Shown here: positions 24,608-33,252 of the stretch, in pieces
Numbering within the stretch: the first letter of the stretch is position 1
Layout of the letters: the number at the start of each line of letters is the position of its first letter
Translations under genes and position numbers: made by a program
Notes under the pieces: generated by a model
Told to the model about the DNA's origin: nothing
The model's input: only the letters and a program-made list of their open reading frames with translations
Database searches by the model: none
Assembly: GCA_963702535.1 (NCBI GenBank)
Contig: CAVPDG010000015.1
Coordinates: 1-64,000 of the forward strand
DNA length: 64,000 nt
Direction: 5' to 3'
DNA from: CAVPDG01 sp963702535
GTDB lineage: Bacteria; Chloroflexota; Anaerolineae; Anaerolineales; UBA4823

Positions 24608-26872
24608 TCAGCCAGGCTGGATTCGCCGCGCTTCCATGACATTGGGCAAGTTTTCCAGCCGGTCCAGCACCCGGCTGAGCTTGGCAATATCGGGCACTTC
24701 CAGGGTCAGGTCGAGGATCGCCAAGTTTTTAGCGACATTCACCTTGATGTCCGTCATGTTCAAACCTTCATCGGAGATCAATGTAGAGATGTCCTTCATT
24801 AATCCATTCCGGTCGTACGCCTTCAGGCGCACCGGGACGGGATACGTCCGCTTCACCTCACCCCAACTGACACGCACCAGTCTCTCACGATCCTCGACGC
24901 GCAGCATGTTGGGGCAATCCTGGCGATGGATCGTCGCACCGCGACCACGCGTGATATAACCGACGATGGCGTCACCCGGGGCTGGGTTGCAACATCGCCC
25001 CATTGTCGTCAGGATGCCCTTCAAGCCCACCACAGTGACAGTTTCAGCCCCGAGCAGCCCTGGCTCGTGGCTGGGGCGTGAGAGCACCGCGTGATCCCGC
25101 GTGCTTTCTTCCCGGTCGGCGAAAGTCAGGTGGTTCACCAGCCTGCCGATCGGCAAGTCGCCGCATCCGATCGCCTCATAAAAGGATTCGATGTTGCGGT
25201 GGTCGAACTCCCTGGCAAGCCGCTCCAGGTTGACATCGCCCAACCCCAAGCGGCGAAGCTCTTTCTCCAGCATCGCCTTGCCCTGGTTGATATTTTGATC
25301 TTTCGCTTGCTTTTTGAACCATTGGCGGATTTTTCCACGCGCGCGCTGAGTTTTAACCAACCCCAGGTTTGGATTCAGCCAATCACGGCTGGGTCCGCCC
25401 TGGCGCGTGGTCAAGATCTCCACCTGGTCGCCAGTCTTCAAAATATAATCGAGGGGCACCAGCTTACCGTTGACTTTAGCCCCCCGGCAACGGTGCCCAA
25501 TATCCGTGTGAATGTGGTAGGCGTAATCGATCGGCGTTGAGCCGATCGGCAGCTCGATGATATCCCCTTTGGGTGTGAAGACATATACCAGATCCTGGAG
25601 CACATCCGCTTTTAGCAGAGCGACGAAGGACTCAGGGTCTTCTTGCTGCGGCTCGTCGACCATCTGGCGCAGCCAGGCGATTTTCCGCTCGAGCGCCTTA
25701 TCTGCCATCCGGTCGCGCCGCAGGCTTTCCCGTTCCTTGTATTTCCAGTGCGCGGCAACGCCGTATTCAGCATCGAAATCCATCTGCTCGGTGCGGATCT
25801 GAAACTCAACGATGTCGTTCTTGCCAGGACCATACTTGACCGAAGTATGCAAGGATTGGTACCCGGAAGGCAAACGCATACCGATATAATCATCGAACTC
25901 GCCCGGGATCGGGGGCCACTCCGAATGGATCAGCCCCAAGACGGTGTAGCAATCCTGCACCGAGCGCAAGATGACGCGCACCCCTAGCTTATCGTAGATG
26001 CGCTCGACGCCTTTACCCTCATATTTTGGCGTGCGCATCTTCTTGTAAATCGAGTAGATATGCTTACTCCGCCCGCTGATCTCGAAAGAGCTGTCTGAAA
26101 AACCGTGGCTCACCATCTTCTGCGTCAGCTTAGCGATTATTTCGGACAAGAGCTTCTCGTGTTCTTCCCGGCTCCTCTCCACGCCCACAGCAATATCCGC
26201 ATAAACCTTCGGCTCCAGGCTGCGAAAAGCGCGGTCTTCCAGCTCGCTCTTTATCTTCCAGATGCCAAGCCGCTCTGCAATCGGAGCGTAGATCTCCAGC
26301 GTCTCGCCAGCCATCCTGCGCTTGCGCTCGGCTGGCAGCGAATCGACCGTCCGGATGTTGTGCAGCCGGTCTGCCAGCTTAATCAAGATCACGCGCACAT
26401 CCGAGATCATGGCAAGGAACAATTTCCGGATAGCCTCTGCGTCTCGCCGCTCCCGGTCGGGGATATCGTACTTGCTCAGCTTTGTTACCCCATCGACCAG
26501 CGAAGCGATATTCGCTCCGAACTGGTCGGAGATCTGGGGAAGCGTTACATGGGTGTCCTCGACGACATCATGTAACAACGCCGCGGCGATGGTTTCGATA
26601 TCAAGATTAAGATCGATAAGGATTTGCGCCACCGCCAGGGGATGCGAAATATACGGCTCCCCTGATTCGCGGCTCTGCTCATCGTGCGCAGAGCGGGCAA
26701 ATTTATACGCGATCCAGATCAGCCGGATATCGTTATCTGAGTAGCGGTTACCCTGCTTGTGGAGATCCAGGAAGCGGCTAAGCTCTTCCGCAGTATCCGG
26801 TAGCTGGGTGGATTGTTGAGCGTTCTTTAACGCACACATGCCAAAATACCAATCATCGATCGAAGTAACCAC
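24608..26872 (-). CDS. rel: RSH-family (p)ppGpp synthetase/hydrolase
   Basis: A 754-residue long RelA/SpoT homologue that controls the stringent response. Domains in order: HD hydrolase (AALLHDVVEDTHVTLPQI, IKLADRLHNIRTVDSLPAERKRRMA), synthetase (FDDYIGMRLPSGYQSLHTSV and EFQIRTEQMDFDAEYGVAAHW), TGS (VYVFTPKGDIIELPIGSTPIDYAYHIH), and a C-terminal zinc-finger-like/ACT region (TMGRCCNPAPGDAIVGYITRGRGATIHRQDC). Conserved hydrolase HD and synthetase motifs are both intact, so it is probably bifunctional. The start could be GTG 26872 or ATG 26839; no clear ribosome site distinguishes them. Confidence 0.95.
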   Translation of the reverse strand: MVTSIDDWYFGMCALKNAQQSTQLPDTAEELSRFLDLHKQGNRYSDNDIRLIWIAYKFARSAHDEQSRESGEPYISHPLAVAQILIDLNLDIETIAAALLHDVVEDTHVTLPQISDQFGANIASLVDGVTKLSKYDIPDRERRDAEAIRKLFLAMISDVRVILIKLADRLHNIRTVDSLPAERKRRMAGETLEIYAPIAERLGIWKIKSELEDRAFRSLEPKVYADIAVGVERSREEHEKLLSEIIAKLTQKMVSHGFSDSSFEISGRSKHIYSIYKKMRTPKYEGKGVERIYDKLGVRVILRSVQDCYTVLGLIHSEWPPIPGEFDDYIGMRLPSGYQSLHTSVKYGPGKNDIVEFQIRTEQMDFDAEYGVAAHWKYKERESLRRDRMADKALERKIAWLRQMVDEPQQEDPESFVALLKADVLQDLVYVFTPKGDIIELPIGSTPIDYAYHIHTDIGHRCRGAKVNGKLVPLDYILKTGDQVEILTTRQGGPSRDWLNPNLGLVKTQRARGKIRQWFKKQAKDQNINQGKAMLEKELRRLGLGDVNLERLAREFDHRNIESFYEAIGCGDLPIGRLVNHLTFADREESTRDHAVLSRPSHEPGLLGAETVTVVGLKGILTTMGRCCNPAPGDAIVGYITRGRGATIHRQDCPNMLRVEDRERLVRVSWGEVKRTYPVPVRLKAYDRNGLMKDISTLISDEGLNMTDIKVNVAKNLAILDLTLEVPDIAKLSRVLDRLENLPNVMEARRIQPG

Positions 26873-26903
26873 ACGAGGCGAGTGGAGTTGAATAGCTTTG
26901 TGG

Positions 26904-27806
26904 CTATTCTTTTCCCAATGCTAACTCCAGGCCCACTTTTAAATCCGTCAGCAAGTCAGCGAGCGTCTTTTTATCCTTTGGGTTCAGACAAGCCCATGGG
27001 GCAAAGAAATACCGGTTTGTATCGTCTTCGACGCGGTTCCTGAAAACGCGCCCAGCTCCCGTTATCCAGGGAGCATGATCTGGGCCCTGCAAGTACCCCA
27101 GCCTGCGCAGCTCTTCGAGGCTATCCTTGTAGACATGACAGGTCTGCCCTCGGCGCTCCAGGCGTTTGCACAGAGAATCCAATGTGGTGGCTTCACCGTT
27201 CCAGAACAGCGTCAGGGTCTCCAGGGCGGTTGCGCTGAGCCCAGATACCTGCCAGGCAGCCAGGTGCGCGTCATCGCGGAAGGCTGCCAGGGCGGTGAAT
27301 TGCTGCTCAATATAGGGCAAAGCCGGCTGCGGCGGCGGCATGAGCTTATAGCTCAATTGGATTGACCACTTCTCAGGTGGTGGTGGGAGTGTAAGGCTTG
27401 CCTGGATAATCCGGTCCAACAAGTCTGCCAGGAGAATCGAGTTTGGCTGCGGCAGCGGGTCCACATCTGCCATCACCGCCCTCGCCTGCGCAATTAGGCT
27501 CTCTACGCAAGCGCGCCCCCTTGGCGAGAGCCGGTAGCTGCCCGCACTCACCACATCCAGGAATCCATCCTGCATCGCAGTTTCCAATCGCTGCTGGTAA
27601 CAATCGATAGACGTATAAGGCGAGCGCACGATCAAGTGCGCCGGAGTAGTGTCATCCGGTTCGAGCGATTTCACCGCCATCAACAAACTCCAATTGCGCG
27701 GCTCGAGCGCCAGCTCTCGCCCGGCTCGCTCCAGAACCGGCTCAAAATGCCTGCCAAGCGCCTCCCAGGCATCGATGAGCAACTCCCAGATCAATAAATC
27801 ATCCAC
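26904..27806 (-). CDS. Protein of unknown function, possibly winged-helix
   Basis: About 300 residues from GTG 27806 (DDLLIWELLIDAWEALGRHFEP); a longer frame to 27905 overlaps the start region of the ROK gene and looks less protein-like. I do not recognise the family. It is mainly helical, with SYRLSPRGRACVESLIAQA, a wing-like segment after a helix, and LDSLCKRLERRGQTCHVYKDSLEELRRLGYL, both of which resemble winged-helix DNA-binding repeats such as those of MarR-like proteins. No membrane or signal segment is seen. It lies between rel and a ROK-kinase gene on the same strand; function unknown. Confidence 0.55.
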   Translation of the reverse strand: MDDLLIWELLIDAWEALGRHFEPVLERAGRELALEPRNWSLLMAVKSLEPDDTTPAHLIVRSPYTSIDCYQQRLETAMQDGFLDVVSAGSYRLSPRGRACVESLIAQARAVMADVDPLPQPNSILLADLLDRIIQASLTLPPPPEKWSIQLSYKLMPPPQPALPYIEQQFTALAAFRDDAHLAAWQVSGLSATALETLTLFWNGEATTLDSLCKRLERRGQTCHVYKDSLEELRRLGYLQGPDHAPWITGAGRVFRNRVEDDTNRYFFAPWACLNPKDKKTLADLLTDLKVGLELALGKE

Positions 27807-27847
27807 AGCATACCTCGCACCATGTGCACTCCCAGGGGATAGGTGTG

Positions 27848-28762
27848 TTAGATTATACCGGATAAGCCATCGATTTCCTGAAGAGCCAGCGCCAGGCCGC
27901 CGCATACACCCGCCCTGCTCCCTAGAGCAGGCGGGCAGATGTACTCAGCGATGCGCTCATTCAGCATCGGAGAGATGATATACCCGTTCAAAAGCGAGAC
28001 CACCTGGGAACGGATCAAGGGGAAGAGCTGGCGCTGATCCATCACGCCCCCACCCAGAATGATTCGCTGGGGTGAAAGGGTGCAGATATAGCCTGCAATC
28101 GCATGCGCCAGGTATTGGGCTTCTAGCTTCCAGGCAGGATGGTCGCTTACCAGCATCTCAGCTTTGCAGCCCCAGCGCTCTTCCAACGCCGGACCGCAAG
28201 CCAGCCCTTCAAGGCAGTCGCCGTGATAGGTGCAATATCCGCCGTATGGATCGAGTTGGGCATCATGCGGCACGCGGACGTGACCCATCTCGGGATGGGT
28301 CAAGCCATGGAGCAGCTTGCCATGGATCATGCCGCCCCCTCCGATACCAGTGCCAATCGTCAGGTAAATGAAGTTTTCCAATCCGCGCGCCGCTCCCCAG
28401 CAGTGTTCCCCAAACGCAGCCACGTTTACATCGGTATCGATGGCTACCGGCACGTGCAGCGCCTCGCGGAACAGCTTCAGCACCGGCGCGTTCTTCCATC
28501 CCTGCTTCGGCGTCGACGTGATAGAGCCATACGCTGCAGAAGTCGGGGATAGGTCAAGGGGTCCAAAGCAGGCAATCCCCAGCGCAGCAATTTTTTCGTT
28601 GGTTCGCTCGTATTCTTTTATAAAATGGATCAGCTCACCGGTGGTTGTTTTTGGATCGGTCGTTGGAACCCTGATCTCTGCGCGAATATCTTCAGGTCCG
28701 CTACCGATGGCGCAAATACATTTTGTTCCCCCTGCTTCTATGCCCGCCACAATGGACATCAT
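27848..28762 (-). CDS. ROK-family sugar kinase (fructokinase/glucokinase-like)
   Basis: From ATG 28762 (GGAGG about 7 bases upstream) the product begins MMSIVAGIEAGGTKCICAIG, the ATP-binding phosphate-1 motif. The ROK pattern is visible in VPVAIDTDVNVAAFGEHCWGAARG, IYLTIGTGIGGGGMIHGKLLHGLTHPEMGHV and a zinc-site-like YCTYHGDCLEGLACGPALEERWG. About 304 residues, normal for the family. The EGLACGPALE motif with paired cysteine/histidine matches zinc-dependent fructokinases. Substrate within hexoses is uncertain. Confidence 0.85.
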   Translation of the reverse strand: MMSIVAGIEAGGTKCICAIGSGPEDIRAEIRVPTTDPKTTTGELIHFIKEYERTNEKIAALGIACFGPLDLSPTSAAYGSITSTPKQGWKNAPVLKLFREALHVPVAIDTDVNVAAFGEHCWGAARGLENFIYLTIGTGIGGGGMIHGKLLHGLTHPEMGHVRVPHDAQLDPYGGYCTYHGDCLEGLACGPALEERWGCKAEMLVSDHPAWKLEAQYLAHAIAGYICTLSPQRIILGGGVMDQRQLFPLIRSQVVSLLNGYIISPMLNERIAEYICPPALGSRAGVCGGLALALQEIDGLSGII

Positions 28763-28849
28763 AGGCTGCCCTCCAGGCAAGGATATTAAACCGCAAGACC
28801 GAGATGGATTTTACACCCTTTCTCCGTCCACTGCAGCCTACCGGCAAGG

Positions 28850-29503
28850 TCATTTTCCCGCCCCGGCAAAAACCGGGAACCTGGAGGATAATTTTCTGCT
28901 GAAATCAGCCAGCCGCCGCCGTACTGCTGGAACCCTGGCGAGGAGTAGAAGCGCCACAGCCAGCGCAAACCACAACGGCTGCCGGATATCTCCCTTGACC
29001 AGCCATAAGTAATGAAATACTGCCAGCACGCTTGCCAGGTAGATCAGGCGATGAAGCAGCTTCCACTTTTTACCCAGCCTTTTCATCCAACCCCTCGTTG
29101 AGGTGATCGCCAGCGGCAGCAAGATGAGCCCTGCAGCGAATCCCACCAGGGCATACCGTTTCTCGAAGATCGCTCCCTTGAGCAGCTCCAGGTCAAAGCC
29201 GTAGTCTACGGCAACGAAGATCAAAAAATGAAGCGAGACGTAGAGAAATGTATAAAGACCCAATGTCCGGCGGAGCGGCAGCGCCGGCTTGTAACGGAAA
29301 ACTGTGTAGAACGGGGTTACCGCCAGGGTGAGCACCAGCAACACGATAGCGGTTTTACCCGTGCGCAGCGTTGCCGCCTGGATCGGGTTTGCCGTCAGGT
29401 TGCCGGTGCTAAAATCCCAAGCCAGCAATGCCAATGGAATTAGCGCCCCAAGATGGACCGCCAGGCGTAGCAGGCGGTCTGGCTGAAGCCGGATTGCAGT
29501 CAT
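28850..29503 (-). CDS. msrQ: Heme-binding membrane subunit MsrQ of the MsrPQ methionine sulfoxide reductase
   Basis: A 217-residue membrane protein of the YedZ/ferric-reductase-like family with about six helices. Conserved histidines for heme b lie in LYVSLHFLIFV, KKWKLLHRLIYLASVLAVFHYLWL. It accepts electrons and passes them to the periplasmic MsrP to repair oxidised methionines in exported proteins. It begins 4 bases after the msrP stop, consistent with an msrPQ operon. A basic tail (RRRLADFSRKLSSRFP) ends the protein. The assignment rests on family plus neighbour. Confidence 0.85.
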   Translation of the reverse strand: MTAIRLQPDRLLRLAVHLGALIPLALLAWDFSTGNLTANPIQAATLRTGKTAIVLLVLTLAVTPFYTVFRYKPALPLRRTLGLYTFLYVSLHFLIFVAVDYGFDLELLKGAIFEKRYALVGFAAGLILLPLAITSTRGWMKRLGKKWKLLHRLIYLASVLAVFHYLWLVKGDIRQPLWFALAVALLLLARVPAVRRRLADFSRKLSSRFPVFAGAGK

Positions 29504-29507
29504 GGCG

Positions 29508-30464
29508 CTAGTAATTCTCTCTCAAATCCATCCCAGCATACAGTTGAGCTACATCTTCCTCATAGCCATTGAACATGAGCGTCTTCCGCCTGCTGAGCTC
29601 ACCGATCCGCCTCTCTGAAGCCTGAGACCACCTGGGATGGTTAACTTCCGGATTTACGTTCGCATAAAAACCATATTCATGGGGGGCAGCTGCCATCCAT
29701 AATGAGGTAGGCATCTCACTGACCAGATCGATGCGCACAATGGACTTGATGCTCTTGAAACCATACTTCCAGGGGACAACCAGCCTCAAAGGCGCTCCAT
29801 TTTGGGGTAATAGCTCCTTCCCATACAACCCGGTTGAGAGGATTGTCAGATCGTGCATAGCCTCATCCAGCCGCAACCCCTCGATATAGGGCCATTCGAA
29901 GTAATTATCTCGCTGACCAGGCATCTGGTCTGGGTCCATCAGCGTCTCGAAGCGCACATATTTTGCATCCGGTGCCGGTTCCACTTCATCTAATAACTGT
30001 TTCAAAGGGAATCCCAGCCACGGGATCACCATAGACCATGCCTCCACGCAGCGCAACCGGTAAATCCGCTCCTCCCGGGGAAACTTCTTCAAAATATCTT
30101 CGATGCCGAAGGTTTGGGGTTTGTTGACCAGACCGCCCACCTCCACGTTCCAGGGATTGGTCACGAAATCTTTCGAGAGGCTGGCAACCAGCTCTTTAGT
30201 AGTAGTGAATTCGTAATAGTTGTTGTATTGGGTGACATCCTCAAACGATGTCAGCGGATCGCCCAGCTCGTCCGTCTGCCCGGCTTCTTGGGCTGGCGGC
30301 TCAGTTGTCTCGGCGTTGGGGAGGGCAGATGTTGCGTCTACGCTACCTGGAGCGCATCCGGCCAGGATCGAAGCTCCGAGAGCCAGGGCGCCCAGCTTCA
30401 TGAATTGCCTGCGGTTGATGTATACATCTTCCGGTGTGATCTCGGAAGGACTGATTTTAACCAT
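29508..30464 (-). CDS. msrP: Molybdopterin-dependent methionine sulfoxide reductase MsrP
   Basis: ATG 30464, with GGAGG about 8 bases upstream, starts a 318-residue protein with a Tat-type signal NRRQFMKLGALALGASILAGC, whose cysteine could also make it a lipoprotein. The YedY/MsrP fold of the sulfite-oxidase family is visible: the molybdenum-ligand cysteine in YRLRCVEAWSMVIPWLGFPL, and PQNGAPLRLVVPWKYGFKSIKSI. MsrP works outside the cytoplasm with MsrQ and needs molybdopterin, fitting the moeA gene in this window. Exported methionine repair implies exposure to oxidants. Confidence 0.9.
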   Translation of the reverse strand: MVKISPSEITPEDVYINRRQFMKLGALALGASILAGCAPGSVDATSALPNAETTEPPAQEAGQTDELGDPLTSFEDVTQYNNYYEFTTTKELVASLSKDFVTNPWNVEVGGLVNKPQTFGIEDILKKFPREERIYRLRCVEAWSMVIPWLGFPLKQLLDEVEPAPDAKYVRFETLMDPDQMPGQRDNYFEWPYIEGLRLDEAMHDLTILSTGLYGKELLPQNGAPLRLVVPWKYGFKSIKSIVRIDLVSEMPTSLWMAAAPHEYGFYANVNPEVNHPRWSQASERRIGELSRRKTLMFNGYEEDVAQLYAGMDLRENY

Positions 30465-30657
30465 AAGATTATCCTCCAACTGTTCGACACAGGCGGACTA
30501 TTCGCCTGATGAGTACTGTTATCAATCTCCCGGATAGTCGCAGCGACCTGGAGTGTCCATTGACATAAGTGTATCAATCGATCATTACAATTTCATACAA
30601 AATAGATGAATATTTGCTTAATACTTTGCGCCACGTAGAGCAACGGATTAAAGACAA

Positions 30658-30687
30658 ACTGGGTGCAGATTGTTACCTGCACCCAGT
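30658..30687 (-). terminator. Likely intrinsic terminator of the Wood-Ljungdahl operon
   Basis: ACTGGGTGCAG and CTGCACCCAGT form an 11-bp perfect stem with an 8-base loop. On the minus strand it is followed by a T-rich TTTGTCTTT. It lies about 25 bases beyond the stop of the last operon gene at 30712. The stretch 30465-30657 otherwise holds only the leader of msrP, in which I see nothing further. Confidence 0.75.
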
Positions 30688-30711
30688 ACATATATTTCGA
30701 AGCTAACACAC

Positions 30712-32190
30712 TTACGCGGCAGGTGCGCTTGCCTTGACCGGCTCAACGTTCGCGGCTTGCGCTAAACCCGCCTCTTTGAGGATGCGCGGGACGATCTCTT
30801 CCCAACCCACCGCCATCAGGTGAATGCCGTTCACGCCCTGCTTGCCCTTTACAGCTTCGATCAGCTCCAGGGCAATCTGGACGCCCTCCTCCTCCGCCTT
30901 ATCACCGGCAGCCTGCATACGCTTCATCAGCTTTTCCGGTATAGTCACACCCGGCACCTCGAAGTGCATATACTCCGCCATCTTGAGGCTTTTGAGCGGC
31001 GTGATCCCGATCAGAATATACACCTTATCCAGGATATTGCGCTGGGCAAGCGCATTGAGCCACTCGTCCAGCCCATCCGGGTCGAAGACCAGGTTGGTCT
31101 GGAAAAATTGCGCCCCGGCATTGACTTTTTTGTGCTCGCGCAACGCCTGGAAGCGCGGCTCAGAGGCAAAGGGAGAAGCTGCCGCGCCGATAAAATACTT
31201 AGGGGGGAACTTCATCGAGCGACCATCCAGGTATTGCCCATCGTCGCGCATGCGGCGCAAAACCCAGATCATCTGCACTGCGTCCAGATCGACGATATCC
31301 ATTTTGCCGCGTGGCGCTGGCGCCATGACCATGCTGTCTCCCGACAGGCACAGGATGTTCCTCACGCCCAGCGCGCTGGCGCCCAACACCTCTGCTTGCA
31401 AACCCGTGCGGGTGCGATCGCGCGCTGCGATCTGCATCACCGGTTCTGCGCCCGCCTGGATAGCGATCGAGCTGCATGCCCAGCTCGACATACGCGGCGT
31501 GGCTGAAGGGCTATCGGTGAAGTTGATCGCGGCAACATACGGCTTAATCAGCTCGATATTCGAGATCAGCTTCTTGGTTGAAACCGTCATCGGCGGCACG
31601 ACCTCGCTGGTGATCACAAACTCACCCGCCTTCAGCCGCCGCTCCAGCTCCGAGACCGGCTCGGTGTAGGCTGGGGCATGGTATTCTGCGTCTCCCTGCC
31701 ACCACTCGGGTTGCCGCACGGGGCGAAAGACCGAGTCCCACACCATCGTTCTTTTTACGGGATCGCGCGAAGCAAGGCTCCCGAAGAAAGTACCGAATCC
31801 CACTTTCTTCATCTGTACAACCACATCGCCCCAGGTTTCACCACCCGTCTTTTCCCAATCCAATGGCGGTAAGACTTCGAGCAGCATCTCCTGCCTGCCC
31901 ATCTTAAAGGCGCGGTCATGAATCTCATACCAGATACAAGGTCGAGTCTCGTCTACGTAGCAATGCTCCTCTGTGGAACCGCCGCAGGGACCATTCCGCA
32001 GACCTTTTGGACACTCCATCGGGCAGATAAAGGCTGTCTCCTGGAGCAGGCAGTTGCCGCACATCCGGCAGCCGAAGAGAGGACCTTTGATCCACCTCTC
32101 GACTGTCACCAGCATGCGCGTGTTGATCGGTTCCTTTTTGAAAGGCAGGTATGGTGGCTGCCACCGGCGTCCTGGTGTAAAGACTGGCAT
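30712..32190 (-). CDS. metF: MetV-MetF fusion: methylenetetrahydrofolate reductase with N-terminal cysteine-rich (MTHFR_C) domain
   Basis: A 492-residue protein. The N-terminal ~130 residues form a cysteine-rich domain (Cys41, 44, 47, 56, 60, 69, 77, 85; CRMCGNC, CPMECPKG, GPCGGS) like the separate MetV protein of acetogens; residues ~190-480 are the MetF TIM barrel (LKAGEFVITSEVVPP, INFTDSPSATPRMSS, VMQIAARDRTRTGLQAEVLGA, NILCLSGDS, FQTNLVFDPDGL). MetF converts methylene-THF and methyl-THF; MetV carries Fe-S or zinc and links it to electron donors. It ends the CODH/ACS operon, joining methyl-THF to AcsE. Direction in this organism, reductive or oxidative, is not readable. A short Ala-rich tail ends it. 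Confidence 0.88.
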   Translation of the reverse strand: MPVFTPGRRWQPPYLPFKKEPINTRMLVTVERWIKGPLFGCRMCGNCLLQETAFICPMECPKGLRNGPCGGSTEEHCYVDETRPCIWYEIHDRAFKMGRQEMLLEVLPPLDWEKTGGETWGDVVVQMKKVGFGTFFGSLASRDPVKRTMVWDSVFRPVRQPEWWQGDAEYHAPAYTEPVSELERRLKAGEFVITSEVVPPMTVSTKKLISNIELIKPYVAAINFTDSPSATPRMSSWACSSIAIQAGAEPVMQIAARDRTRTGLQAEVLGASALGVRNILCLSGDSMVMAPAPRGKMDIVDLDAVQMIWVLRRMRDDGQYLDGRSMKFPPKYFIGAAASPFASEPRFQALREHKKVNAGAQFFQTNLVFDPDGLDEWLNALAQRNILDKVYILIGITPLKSLKMAEYMHFEVPGVTIPEKLMKRMQAAGDKAEEEGVQIALELIEAVKGKQGVNGIHLMAVGWEEIVPRILKEAGLAQAANVEPVKASAPAA

Positions 32191-32240
32191 ATGCTACGCT
32201 TCTCCTTCCGGCTCCAACCTGTGTTTGGAATCGTTATTGC

Positions 32241-33165
32241 TTATTGGCTTAAATCGCCGTCGGCATAGATAACCTTATTCAACAAGATTTGTACCGTCTT
32301 CCAGATCTCTACCTGTTCCGGATCACTCATGTCCACATCTTCGATTGCCGGCTCATCCATCTCGGCTATACGATCAGCAATCTTCAGGTACAACCTACCG
32401 ACTGCCGTTGATTCATCCCGCTCCTCAATAACGCGGATAGTTTCTTTCATTTTCTCATCCAGCGGATTGCCAATCATCATTTGCAAACCAACACCCATCA
32501 GCATAGCTCCGTAGACACGGTTGATCAGGGCGCGGTATTCCGCTGGTACCGCATTTGATACATTGGAAAGACCGACCGATATCGTCGGTGCAGGATCCCA
32601 GGCATACTGAAGCGTGCGCACAGCATCAATCAAATGTGGGCAATACTGCTGGCAACCGGACACGGTCAAGACCAGTGGATCAATGATCAAGTCGGATATC
32701 GGGAAATCCACTTCTTGCATGCGTGGGATTAATGACTTCAATCGCGATATTAACGCGCTCATCCGCCGAAACGGGCACACCGGAAGATCCCATCGTGAGC
32801 GCGATAAGTTTCGTATTGTATTTCTTCGCTACCAGCGGGACTTTTTCCAGTCTCTCAGGTTCTGCTGATGTGGAATTGATGATCGGCTGCTGCTTTGTCA
32901 CTTTCTTAAGGCCGGCCTCGATGCCAGCCAGGTTGGTGCTGTCAAAGCTGAGTGGAACATCCACAACCGCCTCGACAGTCTGCACAATCCAGGGAAACAC
33001 CTCCTCCCCATCTTTCTTGCGAGGGCCTAAGTTGAGATCCAGCGCTTGTGCCCCTGCCTCGACCTGCGCTACTGCCAGCGTTTGAAAGAATTTTGCATCG
33101 CGCGCACTCAAGGCTTCTTTTACTTTCTCGGAAATGATGTGGATATTCTCCCCAATGATATACAT
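32241..33165 (-). CDS. acsE: Methyl-THF:corrinoid/iron-sulfur protein methyltransferase AcsE (one frame break)
   Basis: Transfers the methyl group of methyl-THF to the cobalt of CoFeSP. The pterin-binding TIM barrel begins MYIIGENIHIISEKVKEAL, with AGAQALDLNLGPRKKDGE, LSFDSTNLAGIEAGLKKV, PIINSTSAEPERLEKV and LIALTMGSSGVPVSADERVNIAIEVI. The frame breaks at about 32727-32740 and resumes as LIPRMQEVDFPISDLIIDPLVLTVSG, TISVGLSNVSNAVPAEYRALINRVY. Removing one base gives 307 residues, close to Moorella AcsE (~262) plus an extended C-terminus (SDPEQVEIWKTVQILLNKVIYADGD). The break is likely an error because the gene sits in an otherwise intact pathway. Confidence 0.9.
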
Positions 33166-33252
33166 AGCAACTCTCCCTTCGTAAGTGTCTTAGCTATTTA
33201 TGCAACGAGTGCGCCTATCTGAACTGAAGGAGATCAATCAACCCCACCCAGG

